The position numbers were made by a program, and so were the translations under genes. The notes under the pieces are model-generated. The model was given only the letters and a program-made list of their open reading frames with translations, did no database searches and was not told where the DNA came from. Below are positions 34,017 to 45,774 of a DNA stretch of 64,000 nt, in pieces; position 1 is the stretch's first letter, and each line of letters starts with the position of its first letter. Origin of the DNA: Pseudeuparius sepicola (lineage: Eukaryota; Arthropoda; Insecta; Coleoptera; Anthribidae). Location of the stretch: contig OY987298.1 of assembly GCA_963920635.1 (NCBI GenBank), positions 61,175,949-61,239,948 of the forward strand, given 5' to 3'.

Positions 34017-34415
34017 TATAATAATAATATAATAATAATAATAGACAATATCTACTCCAAACTAAAGGAGTAAGTACTCCAGAAGTAACCACATGCTTGC
34101 GAAGGGGAGGGTAGTAATCCCAGTGGTTGTAAATAGTACTCCAGAAGTAACCCACATGCTTGCGAAGGGCAGGGTAGTAATCCCAGTGGGTGTAAATTAG
34201 TAAACCACACAGAAAAAACTATTAAGCAGTACGGTGAATATAAATTTTACCCAGCGCTCTTGGCCATCATAGCGGTGTTTTTCTAGAGACATGTTCCATT
34301 CGCTCAACCCCGACCTCGAATCGAGCTAAAGTCTATCGAAGGCAAAAAAACTTGTGGCAGAAGCCTTAATACGCGATGCTACAAACGCCGCCACCGCGGT
34401 CCCTTAGCTTATAAT
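34017..34415 (-). repeat. SINE, minus-strand copy with (ATT)n tail
   Basis: Read on the minus strand it starts with a GC-rich head (GGGACCGCGGTGGCGGCG), passes GCTCGATTCGAGG and the shared body GGCCAAGAGCGCTGG, and ends in CCTTTAGTTTGGAGTAG plus an (ATT)n tail. The part containing GGGATTACTACCCTGCCCTT is present twice in tandem (about 34,077-34,138 and 34,139-34,200). It is the same family as 48,775-49,250. Confidence 0.7.
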
Positions 34416-35423
34416 TCCTCAAAAGTCCAATGCCCATTGGTGTTAGATCAGGGGAGCTGGTGGGTGGTCATTTTGCAAGGGGCCGCTTCTTCTAATTCAT
34501 TTATTGGAGAAGTGTGTATTGTCTTAAGCCGCTCTATGACATCCGACCTTTCCTTTGAAATAATTAAGTTTGTTGTTGTCGAAAAATGTACTTAGTAGAT
34601 AAACAAACTTATCCTGATTCATTTGAAAATGCATTGTTTTACCACAATAAAAATCTTCCATTTTTCTAATGGAGTGTTTATTGGTGCTCTGATTGTCATT
34701 TGTTGTTAAATCCATGGCAATCTAGACGCAATTTAGGATTTAAAATTTTTCTGGTTTATAAAGATTAATATACAGGAAAATACTCGACGGCTATTTCTTC
34801 GCCAATATTCGACATAAAAATTTGGATGGATGCGAAACAACCCTATGGAGTTATTTTTGTCGTTAAAATAATGTCTGTTGTCTGGTTTCTGGAAAAGCGC
34901 TGGATATTTTTTAGGACACGCTTTCCTACATAGAGCCTTATATAGACTGAATCAGCTAAATTGCAGTTTTTATTTATATTTATTTTGTTTCTGGACAATC
35001 TGGACTCCACAAAGTAACTCTTTACATCTATATCTTTGTACCTATATAGTCACTTTTTATATAAGATTTTTAAGGTGTGAAAATGATATATCTGCTTCCA
35101 GCAAAAAATATTTCCATCGTCGGTAGTTATAAAAAGGCTTTCAGAAAACCCACCTTCTGATCGTTTACACTCAATTTTTTCTGAGGCGAAAATTGCCATT
35201 TAATTTTCTGTCGGAAGTAGCTGCTGATGGTAATATAATAATATTATAACATACCCTTTCCTGTAAATTGCCTTTTAATTTGATTACGCGTCTTTTATGA
35301 CTTTATTTCGCTACCGATCTGTTATTCGAGTAGGAAATTACTTTTAACCTATATGATTAGGTGGCTTTCTTTTTTTTATGTCATTTTTAGATAGACGAGC
35401 CTTGCCATTACAAAGCGGATATA
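34416..35423. other. Gene-free stretch
   Basis: No gene, tandem repeat or clear inverted repeat recognised. Confidence 0.5.
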
Positions 35424-35660
35424 CAGGATGATTTTTTAACGCTATACCATCGCAATTTTCTCGACCATTTTACGCCCCACAAAAAAATAGGAAACAAAGA
35501 CGAGGCAATTTTGATGGCACTAAGAATCTTTATGGAACCGGGGGCTTCGATAGTTTCAGAAAAGTACACAGGGTCTTCGGCTGTCTTGACGCCATAAGAT
35601 TTTTTATGGATTTGAGGATTTTACCCACTGCTTTTTTAACATCGTCTAGCTATATAAATC
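35424..35660 (+). mobile_element. Fold-back family C, truncated copy
   Basis: Begins TATACAGGATGATTTTTTAA and continues through blocks of the complete element at 53,991-54,794 (ACACAGGGTCTTCGGCTGTC). Only one arm is present. Confidence 0.65.
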
Positions 35661-35757
35661 GCCAAATTTGGTCGAATTAAGTGGCACACCCAAGAGGGAG
35701 ATAAGATATACCTAGTACCTACATTTTCTCGTGACTCATCCATAATCTATGATCAAA

Positions 35758-36483
35758 CCTGGACCGCCACTATATTAAAGACCAGAGCACATGACGTCAT
35801 ATTTCATTGTTGTTTACGGACTGGGGTGGCGCTACTCGACGAAAAAAATGGCGACTTATTATAGGTTACCTATAGGGGGCGGGTATTCTGTAGTTATTGG
35901 AATGTCAGTTTCTGACGTTTAAAATCTCCCAAATTTTAAATATCCAGCTTTATTACGATTTACCTTCTTTTTACGGTAATGAATTATCTTTGCGTCCAAT
36001 ATTTGGCTGAAGAAGTGAAAATTATAGATATTATTTTGGAAGAGTATTTTGTAACGTATGCAGGAATGAAAATAGAAAATTTTGTTTATAGCTTCAAAGC
36101 GAACCAATAATAGTCCTTCATATAAAGAAGAAACTGAAAAATCTAATGCGTTTCATGCTTTTACACTACAACTAGCCATGGACTTCGTTTCAAACCAAAA
36201 GGTATCTACCAAATACTCTCGCTTGCTTTTTAGACCCGCTTTTCTTAATAAAATGTATGGAAATATGCTATGTGAACTTTTCAAATTAGAGGGACATAAC
36301 AAACAAATATTTTATTTTATTTTGAATATTTACTTCATTGTAACAGGCATATTTTTTGCATGTTTTTATTTTATAAAAGATTCTGCAACAATGGTGTTTT
36401 AATTAAAACCACCGTGTAAATTGGTTTCGTCGTGTGGCGCCAGTGGCGCTATGTACAGGTCTTTAATATAGTGTTGGTCCAGG
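35758..36483. mobile_element. 726-bp element with 5-bp TCAAA duplication
   Basis: CCTGGACCGCCACTATATTA (35,758) and its inverse counterpart (TAATATAGTGTTGGTCCAGG, ending 36,483) form terminal repeats of about 26 bp with a few mismatches. TCAAA directly precedes the left end (35,753-35,757) and directly follows the right (36,484-36,488). A 5-bp duplication is uncommon among cut-and-paste elements. The interior contains TGACGTCA and a 106-residue frame (36,082-36,402) ending in a hydrophobic stretch that I do not recognise. Confidence 0.7.
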
Positions 36484-37329
36484 TCAAATAGACTATACAA
36501 TGGTCAAACCGTGCAACAATCCCTCACACTTGAACTCTGTATTGAAACATGAAACCTGCCTTTCTTATTATTGAGTTATGGAAGTGATATAGTGTTAAAT
36601 TGAAAATATAATTTATTATTGAAAAATAACAGGAAATACAATAGAAATACGAGTAATACAAAAAATTAACATTTTTTGCCATTATAAATATCGCATTAGC
36701 ATAAGTTATAAAATAATCACAAATTAAAAACAAACCTCCGTTACAAATAAAAAACTATTCATCTATTTACAAGAATTCGAAAATATATTTTATTTTTTAT
36801 CCGTACACTCTCTTATTTTTTTATGTTTGGAGGATATTTCGAGAGCGGGCGAAACAAATTCTGCCCGCCCAGCCCCCTAGCTTTGGCCCTGCCCCTACCC
36901 CAACAGGAGGGCACCCGCGGTACATTATGTGGCTAAGGCTAAATAAAAATGTATTTTTTTCTTTCTCAGCTGGGTTCCGCCCCCTCCTTTATCGTTGTAC
37001 CCGACAGGATCAAAACATAAGCATACTGTGCCCCTCCCATAAATAAGCCCTGGATGCGCCAGTGGTCGAATTGGGATCATTTTAAAATTTAAAGTGATAA
37101 AAACGTTATTTAGGTATTTTTTATTAAAGCTATTTTCTCGCCCACAGAAAAAAACGTAAAAAAGAGCGACGTTAAAAAGGAAATGGGCATCCACGACCAA
37201 CTTTTCCCGCAATACTATAAAAAACCTCAAGTCGACAAAAATTGTCATGGTCTCAAGAGAGCCGATTACCCTGTGTAATTTTCTGAAACTACTGTGCGAT
37301 TCAGTCATGACTTACAAAATTTTTAGTCA

Positions 37330-37745
37330 ACATTTAAAATGTGGGGCAAGTCAACCTTTGCACCCGAATGATCCGACGCTAATGAGGATCTCTGTTGCCA
37401 CGTCGTCAGCTGAGCGGCGGCGATAGCACGCAGCACGCGGTAGCAGCAGATCAAGTCACATCGGGCGAGGACTCTCCTCATCCGCGCTACGCAACCCCAT
37501 TTTCCGGCATACGTGCGTGTATGCTCCCGACATAATTTGGGCCTGGTTTTGCAGAGCCTGGGATAGCACCTAGAACGTAGCTGGTGCCCGTGCTTGCCCT
37601 CCTGGCAGTCGTGCCCAACATAACTGTATAGTTGACCTTAGCCCTTGGTGCACGACAGCGCGGGTAGAATCGGCGTGCTTACTGCTACCTCCGCCGCTTT
37701 ACTTGTCTTGATCAGGATCAGAATAAACTTGTCCGTGTTCTGTTT
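37330..37745 (+). other. GC-rich block, possibly a solo LTR
   Basis: This 400-bp block is far more GC-rich than its flanks and ends CAGGATCAGAATAAACTTGT, CCGTGTTCTG, a pattern (polyadenylation signal followed by a GT/T-rich end) common at LTR 3' ends. No second copy is present in the window and no coding frame is recognised, so a solo LTR is a guess; an exon or CpG-rich promoter is the alternative. Confidence 0.3.
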
Positions 37746-37924
37746 AATTACTGCTTAATTTTTTTTTTAATATTAAAAGTGATGTTAACAAAAGAAATGC
37801 GGATATTGACAATGGAAAATTGAAAGGTAATAAATTAATTTTCCCAAAAAAATTAGAACCCCAGGAAAAAACTTAACTTTAAGGTTTTCTCAGAGAAAAG
37901 AGGTAAAAAAATAAATTTACGATA

Positions 37925-38285
37925 TACAGAGAGTCTCACTTAAGAGTGAAACAACCCTATAACTTCTTTCATTTTTAACCGACCAGAACGAAATTTTTAC
38001 CAAAGGTAAATGGCATTGTTGCCTACTTATTTCGAAAAAATTAGTTGCCTACTCCAAAGTCAAAGCCACCTGCGATGCCACAAACGAGGCTAAAAAGGTC
38101 ATATTAGGCATTTTTTTAAAATTTACTAGAAAAATTTGTTCAGGATCGAATCAAAAAAAAATAACTAATTTTTTGGAAATAAGTAGGCAACAATGCCATC
38201 TACTTTTGGTAAAAATTTCGTTCTGGTCGGTTAAAAACTAAAGAAGTTATAGGGTTGTTTCACTCTTAAGTGAGACACTATGTAT
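37925..38285. mobile_element. 360-bp fold-back MITE
   Basis: GTCTCACTTAAGAGTGAAAC at the left is inverted at the right (GTTTCACTCTTAAGTGAGAC), and the arms continue through AACGAAATTTTTACCAAAGG and GGCATTGTTGCCTACTTATT for about 130 bp each. Confidence 0.8.
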
Positions 38286-38560
38286 GTTGTGCAACTAGCA
38301 ACTGCGCGAATTTTCCTATTTTTGAGATTCGAATGACTCTATTTTTTCTTCACCTGGGCTTAATTTTTTTTAAATCATGACTGAATCATCATGTATATCT
38401 GAGCAGCCGATCGCATGAAGATTCTCAGTACCGTCAATTTTCAATATACAAGTGTTCTTCTATATCTTACAGTAAACATGCTACGGTTACTAATAGTTTT
38501 GCCCAATTTGACAACTTGGTTATAGATGCCGACTTATTTTTAGTCCCAAAAAAACATCTT

Positions 38561-38937
38561 ATATTATGTATTAGGGCATGGTATCAACACGGCGGTGCAT
38601 CACAGTTTGTTTGTTGTTAATAAAATCTCACGTGTTCATCAGAAATATGAAGTGCTGAACTGGCTGAAGTGAGAACTATTGCGCAGCTTTGTAACGTAGC
38701 GAGATGCAAAAAAATCTATAGGTGTGCCTAATAGGTACCTTAAAAGTAGGCCAGTTGCAAGTTGTTGCGATATGGAAAGGAAATGTTCTATAAACTCAGC
38801 CAGCAAGTGACAGATGCAATTATGTAAAACGTTTTTTAAATCGTTTGTAAAGCTAATCAAAATTATTCTTTCGCTTTCTCAGGCGATAACTATTTCGAAA
38901 ATTATTAAGCCCTCCTAACGCCGGGTGCGACTTTAAT
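38561..38937. other. Gene-free stretch
   Basis: Nothing recognised. Confidence 0.4.
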
Positions 38938-39536
38938 AAATATACTTCAGGCTAGCACAAGACACGCCCACCGTAATACGTCACTTCCAAACATTGCCGA
39001 TATACTCGGCGTCAGCACAGCTATACTGCACTCCAGCACAACTGAGTAGGTAATCGCCGCCGCTGATTTCCCACGCTGTATTGTTTGTTTTAGTCTCATT
39101 TTAGACGCCTGTGGAACGGTCCACCTTATTGGAATGAAAATGAGCGAAACTCGTTTGAAACAATACCTAGATTTGCACGAGAAAGATGTGATTGAAGTAA
39201 TTTCATTTGATAACATTACAAATTATCATGTGCGGGTACGAACAAATCTGAACCGAAGTGAAGAAAATATTGATTTTGGTACACAGTGTAGTAATTTATG
39301 CTTTACTGGAAACTGTTCGTTGTCATCACTCAAACTTTTACAAAATTAACACCGAAGACAGAATTCCTAGTAAAAGTCGATTCAAAGCAAGGGGCTGTAG
39401 AGCAAGTATCGACATTAAAATCAAAAATTTCAATCGGTTCACCATATTGAATGACCATATAACCCTAAAGGGTATACTTTTTATTTATATCAATTTGTTA
39501 AGGAAAATGGGCCTTTAAAGACTGAGCCTAACAGGA
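38938..39536 (+). pseudogene. MULE-like/zinc-binding N-terminal gene fragment, copy 1
   Basis: From the ATG at 39,137 the frame encodes MSETRLKQYLDLHEKDVIEV and continues to EENIDFGTQC. After a frame change near 39,300 the text CHHSNFYK and RGCRASIDIKIKNFNR follows. This layout (a charged N-terminus, then a Cys-His-His and RGC-IDIKIK block) resembles the FLYWCH/FAR1-like N-terminus of insect MULE-type transposase relatives; the identification is by pattern only. Compared with the inverted copy at 45.5 kb this copy lacks about 25 residues. The shared sequence starts upstream near 38,938, before the coding part. Confidence 0.45.
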
Positions 39537-39549
39537 GGAAGTCAAATAA

Positions 39550-40875
39550 AACAGACAATAATTTTTTACAAATTTTAATATTCTGTTGAGAACTGAGATG
39601 GAAAAGTACAGCTGTCAATAATTATTTAAGCTTTTTACAATTAGACTAAATTGATAAAAAAGTTATATTAAATTTAGAGAGAACATTAATTTACTACAAT
39701 GAAATGCTGTTTCGAAGTAAAAGAGTCTTGTAACTTTGGACGATCACGGTGGATAGGGATACCTCAATTAGTGTTGGCTATGGTGACTGGTCAGCCACCG
39801 GGAATCCAGGCTCCTCAAGGTAGACAGCTTCCGCAGCTAGCTCTCGGGAATGCAAGGTCGTGATCTTTGAGCCGGAAACCTGGGTGTGCTGAGACAGATG
39901 AACAAGCCAGTTCGTCGACGGAGTATCACCACTTGTGGCAAGGGTAGTTGAGGTTGTTCCCTTAGTCCTCTTGTCCCTCGGTGTGTTACATGAAAGGGTA
40001 AAAATCGAAACAGCATACGTTCCAGCACGCAACAAGTAAATCCTGCGCTTTTACAATGTGAAGATATTAAAGTTAAATTAATGTTAAATTTGCGAAGTGA
40101 TGACAAATCTGTGCACAGTAAATGATAGCTCAAATAATTTTCAATAAGTGAATACAAATGACTCGATAAATGATTGAAAAAGGTTATTCTTAACGTAGAA
40201 AAAAAATATATAACAATAACTTGTTAAAGTTTTAAAGAACGTCCAATGACGTTGATTTCCCTGACACTTAAATTAAATTTTACAAGAAAAAAAACCTTCG
40301 GCTTCTCTCTGTTCCAAAAAAAATAATTAATATATAAGGAGAACGATTTAAGTAATAAGCAACCGACCAGTTACGATACCTACTAACAGCTGATCTAGTG
40401 TGAAAGGACACTCCTAAAGTGCAAAATTAAATAACTCGTAAGTAACGAGAGAAAACAAACACCGTGTGCTATGACTTAATAGGTTGTGTGTAAGTTTCTA
40501 AGAAATATTTAAAAAATACTCACCCAGATTCCTATGTTGCCGTAGCAGGGACCCCAACTGCTCGTTAAACCCTTGTTCCTCCGTCACCAATCGCTCAAGA
40601 CGGCAAGGCACGCCGTAAACCAACCCAACGAACCTCGATGGTGGTTACATGAAAATAATACCAAAAATATTAGCACAGCACGGTCAATTATATCGCCAAA
40701 GAAGATTTTCACACTAAACCGCTCAAAAATGGTGAAGACGGGGCACGATGATCAAAGATGATTCGAAAAATAAAACAATATCAGAGTGCACAATCTCACC
40801 GATTACCGAAACTAGTCGCTTGAAGAACAGAGAGGAAAAAAGCCCCGAAATTCCCTGTCAGCCTTATTTATAACC
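39550..40875 (-). other. Possible TATA-driven spliced transcription unit, unknown product
   Basis: On the minus strand a TATAAATA (40,872-40,865) is followed 30 bp later by a pyrimidine tract, a leader of about 300 bp and a good donor, AATCTGG|GTGAGTAT, near 40,530. Just before the donor is an open frame, GVPCRLERLVTEEQGFNEQL and onward, that follows a stop and has no ATG. Further on, two overlapping frames (39,778-40,035 and 39,837-40,157) are open but unrecognised. GC content is above the surroundings. It could be an element's transcription unit or a host non-coding gene. Confidence 0.25.
40865..40872 (-). promoter_or_regulatory. TATA box of the possible minus-strand unit
   Basis: TATAAATA on the minus strand, followed by GGCTGACAGGG and, at the expected start distance, TTTTTTCCTCTCTG. 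Confidence 0.35.
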
Positions 40876-41655
40876 TTCGGACGTCAGTGACGACTTCCGC
40901 GTTGCTAGAACATGATGGAATTGTTCTCTCAAAAAGTTATGGTGAAAAACTTTAAAAAATAAACCGCGAACTGATGGGTTCCGGTACAAAACACAAAGGT
41001 TAGGTTATACTTCTGTCAACCCAGACGCTCTTCTTCCTCACCGATTCTGTATGGTTTAAAATCTGTTGGTCTGTTACATACCTTTTGGTCAATAAATAAG
41101 TATTGTTGAAACTGTTAAGATTAATTTAATGTTATTTTAAAACAATAACGTACCTGTATATCAATAAATTAAGCCAAATTCGCAAAATTACAGTACAACA
41201 CTTTTCGCGCACACATGGTTGCATAGTGGTGCGGAGATTTTTATTTAGCCTTCAATAAATATCTCGCCGTATATTGGACGAGCCAAAATTAAAAATCGTG
41301 GTAACGGAGATTAGCATAAATTTCCGTTACAACCTTTATCTGAAGGATGAATTGTGCGCTGTAACTGACTGTAATTGAGGTAATTTGCGCAAATTAGTTT
41401 TGATTTTTATCAAGGAAACATTATACAGAGTGGTCCAACAAAAAGTATCCACCTATAACTTTTCCGATTTTTGTAAAAATAATAATAATAAATGCCGGAC
41501 GTCGACTATACCCTTTTATCTACGTAATTTCCCGACTTACAGAGGTTATACAGCGGTTATCTAGTTGACGTAGAAGACGTTCCTGAAAACAGACAGATTC
41601 AGAAATGAAAACCACGTTTTTACAGTCGACCAGTCAAGTATTAAGTAGTCATATA
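40876..41655. other. Gene-free stretch
   Basis: No coding or repeat structure recognised apart from an inverted pair of short blocks around 41,290-41,330 (CGTGGTAACGGAGATTAG / AAATTTCCGTTACAAC). Confidence 0.4.
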
Positions 41656-43173
41656 CAGCGTGTCCCATTCTGATGTCCGGAAGAGGGAAAAGTGTTTTAT
41701 TCGTGGGTTTACGACAAAAAGCCACTCTTTATAAAAACTCCTGCTTGTTCCAAAACGCCCAAAACTGTTAAAATATTTTTGATTTTTATACATTTATACA
41801 TTTATACGAAAAAATTGGAAAATTTTGTTACTCACTAAGAATAAAGGACCGTTGTTTTCGACAATATCGAAAAATGTCATCAAGGATGTCATTTGGAATC
41901 CACAAGGGGATACAAATTTGAAGTTTCAGCAATTTATGTTGATCTTTTTTAACAAGGCCTGAAACAAAAAGTTTGCTAAACCTTGATAATAATGTGGACA
42001 CTTTAAAAAACAGAATTGCAAATACGAAATACAAAATGTGTATAGATAATTTATTAGAAGATTTGAAATTTGTGCCGAAGTTGGAGGCAATAAATTTGAC
42101 TGAAATTTATTTTTGTAAATTTTAATAACATTATTGCTTGCTTAAGTAAATTTTCCATATTATTAGCAATAAATTAACGTAATAGCATTGTAGAAATTGA
42201 TTATTGTATAAATTGTGCAAAATTCAAATAAATCAACACAAACAAATTACCTGCCCGCCTTGTTAAAAAAAATTAACATAAATTACTGAAACCTCAAATT
42301 TGTAACCCCCTGTGGATTCTAAATGATATCCTTGATAATATTTTTTGATATTGTCAAAAACAACGATCCTTTACTCTTAGCGACTAACAAAATTTTTCTA
42401 AATTTTTCAAAATAGTTAACACCCTGTATAAAAATCAAAAATATTTTAACAGTTTTGGCCGTCTTGGAACAAGCAGGAGTTTTTGTAAAGAGTGACTTTT
42501 TGACGTAAGCCCACGAATAAAAAACTATTTTTATACGATCGTTATAAAAACTTTACTTTTTTTAATCTTTTTAAATGCCTAAAGTATATCTTTTTTTAAC
42601 AAGTTAAAAAAAATACTTTTTTTCACTCTGAGCAGTTTAGAGTGAAAAAAAGTTAACTTTTTTTCACTCTAAACTTCCTTACTACGTTTACATGGACTTT
42701 GGAATCGAATTCAGTGTAATGCAGTTTGGTGTTTTCATAAATGGTAAATGTGGCGTTAAATCCCGAAAATAAGAAAATTTATTTTGAGATTCAAATCAAT
42801 CTCAAAATCTCTTCATGCGGTTTTCAATAATTCTAGAAACATATTCAAATCGATTTCAATACTATGTGTAAACGTAGTGAGACCGCGATCTAAATATTAT
42901 AATCCTCGTAATTGCAAACCATAGTGCATTTATATGCCCTTTAGTATATAACACAAAAATCCCATCCCAAATATTTCAGTGTTTAAGCACGATCGTATAA
43001 AAAATAATGTATGAAACTCATGCATAAAGTGTCTTTTTTTCATTCATGGGATTGCGCGCACTCACCTGCGGTTCGTGCGCGCAACTTTCCCATTCCTGAA
43101 AAAAAGTACTACTTTATGCACTTGTTGCATAAATAACTATTCCCTCTTCCGGACATCAGAGCGAGACACGCTG
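41656..43173. mobile_element. 1.5-kb fold-back element, TA-flanked
   Basis: CAGCGTGTCCCATTCTGATG at 41,656 and the inverse at 43,154-43,173 (CATCAGAGCGAGACACGCTG) are the tips, extended by TCCGGAAGAGGGAA. TA lies on both sides. Inner arms (about 41,690-41,970 and 42,225-42,515) pair over nearly 300 bp, and a smaller hairpin of TTTTTTTCACTCTAAAC occurs at about 42,618-42,676. No gene. Confidence 0.75.
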
Positions 43174-43179
43174 TATATA

Positions 43180-44081
43180 CAGTGCCCGCCAAAAAGTCTG
43201 CACCATATGGGAAAAATTTTTAGTAAATAACTTACGGAAAGTTTTGCTTGCTCTAGAACCAAAATTGACATAATCAAATGTTGTGAAGTAGTCTTTTTTA
43301 TATGTCAAATTTGACATTAATGAAAAAAATGTCCGAAAAATGTGCTTATTTAACCGAATTTCGGAAAAAGTCATAAGAAAAATATGTTTCTTTCGCAATT
43401 TTATACCCCTATGCAAAATTTCAAGAGCCTACTACGATTTTAATATTTTGCTCTTTGTTGGATATTATTGCACATAATATTTTAAATTTTCTACATATTT
43501 CTGATCAGATCAGCATGACAGAAATATTTGTGTTTTTACAACTATTTACTATAGAAAGAAGTTTGTAAATCGAATTTATGTGTTTATCTGTAAAAATGAG
43601 ATCAGTTTTGCACCAAGCGTGCTTCTTCAACAAGCCCTCATTTTAATTTTTTTTTTTTCAAAAAAAAGGAAAAGAAGGATATTTAGACCGTAAACTAAGT
43701 ATTGTGCAGTATGTATTCAGTCAATGAGTGTTTTAAATTATATAGGATCGACTTTTATGGATTAACAAATACGCAAAAAGGGCAACAAAAGGCAAAATAT
43801 GAAAATGGTAGTAGGCTCTTGAAATTTTGCACAGGGGTATAGAATTGCGAAAGAAACATATTTTTCTTATGACTTTTTTCGGAATTCGGTTAAATAAGCC
43901 CATTTTTCGGACATTTCTTTCATTAATGTCAAATTTGACATATAAAAAAGACTACTTCACAACATTTGATTATGTCAATTTTGGTTCTAGAGCAAGCAAA
44001 ACGTGATGCTGCAAACAAATTTTCCGTAAGTTATTTACTAAAAATTTTTCCCATATGGTGCAGACTTTTTGGCGGGCACTG
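43180..44081. mobile_element. 902-bp Tc1/mariner-type fold-back element
   Basis: CAGTGCCCGCCAAAAAGTCT at 43,180 is the exact inverse of AGACTTTTTGGCGGGCACTG ending 44,081, and TA flanks both. The arms pair for about 260 bp with one 18-bp addition on the right (TGATGCTGCAAACAAATT region). The CAGTG tips and TA duplication are those of Tc1/mariner. It begins six bases after the preceding element ends. Confidence 0.85.
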
Positions 44082-44259
44082 TATATTTGATTAAAAAATA
44101 AATAAGGTAAGGTATTTTTCAAAAATAACTTTAGGGACCTTTCCTATTAAGGAAAGAAGGTAACGCAAAAAAATCAGGATCGTAATAGCAAAAAAGTTTC
44201 AAGCACAAATTCAAATTCTTTAAATTATTTGAGATGTTTTAGAGACTACGCGCAATTTT

Positions 44260-44768
44260 GTTACACCACCAGATTTTTACAAAAAGTCACTTGCAGCAAT
44301 AGAAATAACCTGTCATAGCAGATTTGAAAAAATCAGGGGCGTACTATGTTCTAAAATTCCTTAAATTATTTTCGAATTTATTTTTGGTGGAAGGCGATTT
44401 CGTTACACCACCAGATTTTTACCAAAAGTCTTTTGTAGCAAGAAAAATCCCCCGCCGTATCAGATTTGAGAAAAGTCAGGGGCGTACTATGGCCTAAAAT
44501 TTTCTCGAATATTTTTATGTTCGAAGGCGATTTTGTTACACCACCAGATTTTTACCAAAAATCACTTGCAGCAACAGAAACAATCCACCATAGCAGATTT
44601 GAAAAAAATCAGGGGCGTACTATGTTCTAAAATTCGTTACATTTCGAATTTATTTTTGGTGGAAGGCGATTTTGTTACACCACATTTTTACCAAGTCTTT
44701 TGTAGCAAGAAAAACCTCCCGCCGTAGCACATTTGAGAAAAGTCAGGGAAGTACTATGGGCTATGGGC
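44260..44768 (+). repeat. About 138-bp tandem repeat, four copies
   Basis: Units begin TTACACCACCAGATTTTTAC at 44,260, 44,403, 44,536 and (with a small deletion) 44,675, giving periods of 143, 133 and 139 bp. Each unit carries AGTCAGGGGCGTACTATG or a variant. The fourth is cut by the hAT element at 44,769. Confidence 0.85.
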
Positions 44769-45491
44769 CAGGGGCGTGCGGTGACATTTTAAGTAAGGGA
44801 AGCAATGTTTAAAAACTTACCTATTTGTAATGTAATTCGATTCTTCGATTACTTTTTGCGAATTCGTCAATGACGTCATCATAAAAACGTCGATGCTCTA
44901 ACATGTTCTGTCTGGAGAATTATATTCTCAATAGACAACATAGCGATATCTGTGAAAGTCATTCATTCATTTTTGTGGTTAAATTTTTCATAGAGGATTT
45001 TGCCTTTCCTTTAGTAATTAATTGGCTTATCCGCAAAGTTTAATGTTGAAAGTCCCTTTATTATTAAGGCACACACTACACATTCACACACACTCTTACT
45101 TATTGTCCAACTTTAACATTTTCAACGTCATTCCCGACAGCCGAAGTTGACGGTATTTGCATCCCCATGGCCGTATTGTCTTCCATATCGCCCGAGATAT
45201 ACGACGCGCGCGACGCACCAACGCAGATATCAACCAACTAAACAAAGAACCTACTGCAACGATAGCTTCCACGCACGCTTGAAACACGCGTTCTCATTCG
45301 CGTCAGCCAGTGCGGTGGAGGTGTAAAGTTATATAAGTTATATAAGATAATTTTTAGCGTTTTTGATATACCTAGGTAACTAAACTAATTGCTTCAGGTT
45401 TAAAAATTCAAAAATTACATTTTATCATTTTACATTGTTTTGGTTTAGGGGAAGCACTGCTTCCCTTGCTTCCATGGACTGCACGCCCCTG
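44769..45491. mobile_element. 723-bp non-autonomous hAT element
   Basis: CAGGGGCGTGCGGTG at the left and (inverse of the right) CAGGGGCGTGCAGTC form the terminal repeats, with AAGGGAAGCA shared further in; CAGGGGCG is a standard hAT tip. The 8-bp target CTATGGGC is duplicated exactly (44,761-44,768; 45,492-45,499). No transposase domain is present; a 63-residue minus-strand frame at 45,096-45,287 is unrecognised. Confidence 0.92.
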
Positions 45492-45499
45492 CTATGGGC

Positions 45500-45774
45500 T
45501 GTCTTCGGTGTTAATTTTGTTAAAGTTTCTGGTAAAGCATAAACTTGAGATTAGGCCATGAATTTCGCACTATCCATTGTGTTTTGGTACTCTCGCTAAA
45601 TTTCTTGATCCACTTACTACACTGTGTACCAAAATCAATATTTTCTTCACTTCAGTTCAGACTTGTTCGCACCCGCACTTGATAATTTGTAATGTTATCA
45701 AATGAAGTTACTTCAATCACATCTTTCTCGTGCAAATCTAGGTATTGTTTCAACCGAGTTTCGCTCATTTTCAT
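45500..45774 (-). pseudogene. MULE-like/zinc-binding N-terminal gene fragment, copy 2
   Basis: Minus-strand counterpart of 39,137: the same start at ATG 45,774 (MSETRLKQYLDLHEKDVIEV), one in-frame stop in place of a codon near 45,655, then a segment missing from copy 1 (CSKWIKKFSESTKTQWIVRN) and a TAA after MLYQKL. The shared sequence reaches to at least 45,995, in the upstream direction of the gene, where the second hAT-like element has inserted. The pair form a long inverted repeat 6.5 kb apart. Confidence 0.5.

Larger units (their letters stand above)
37150..38560 (+). mobile_element. Fold-back family C copy interrupted by about 1 kb
   Basis: 37,150-37,320 (GGGCATCCACGACCAACTTT; GAGAGCCGATTACCCTGTGT) and 38,395-38,560 (GATTCTCAGTACCGTCAATT; GGTTATAGATGCCGACTT) are the two halves of the family C arm. 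The phrase ATTCAGTCATGA/ATCATGACTGAATC occurs at both junctions, in inverse. The material between includes a GC-rich block and another fold-back element. Confidence 0.6.

Noticed and set aside
37330..37745. Host exon or full LTR
   Set aside because: No open frame, no second LTR and no clear boundaries; listed only as a GC-rich block.
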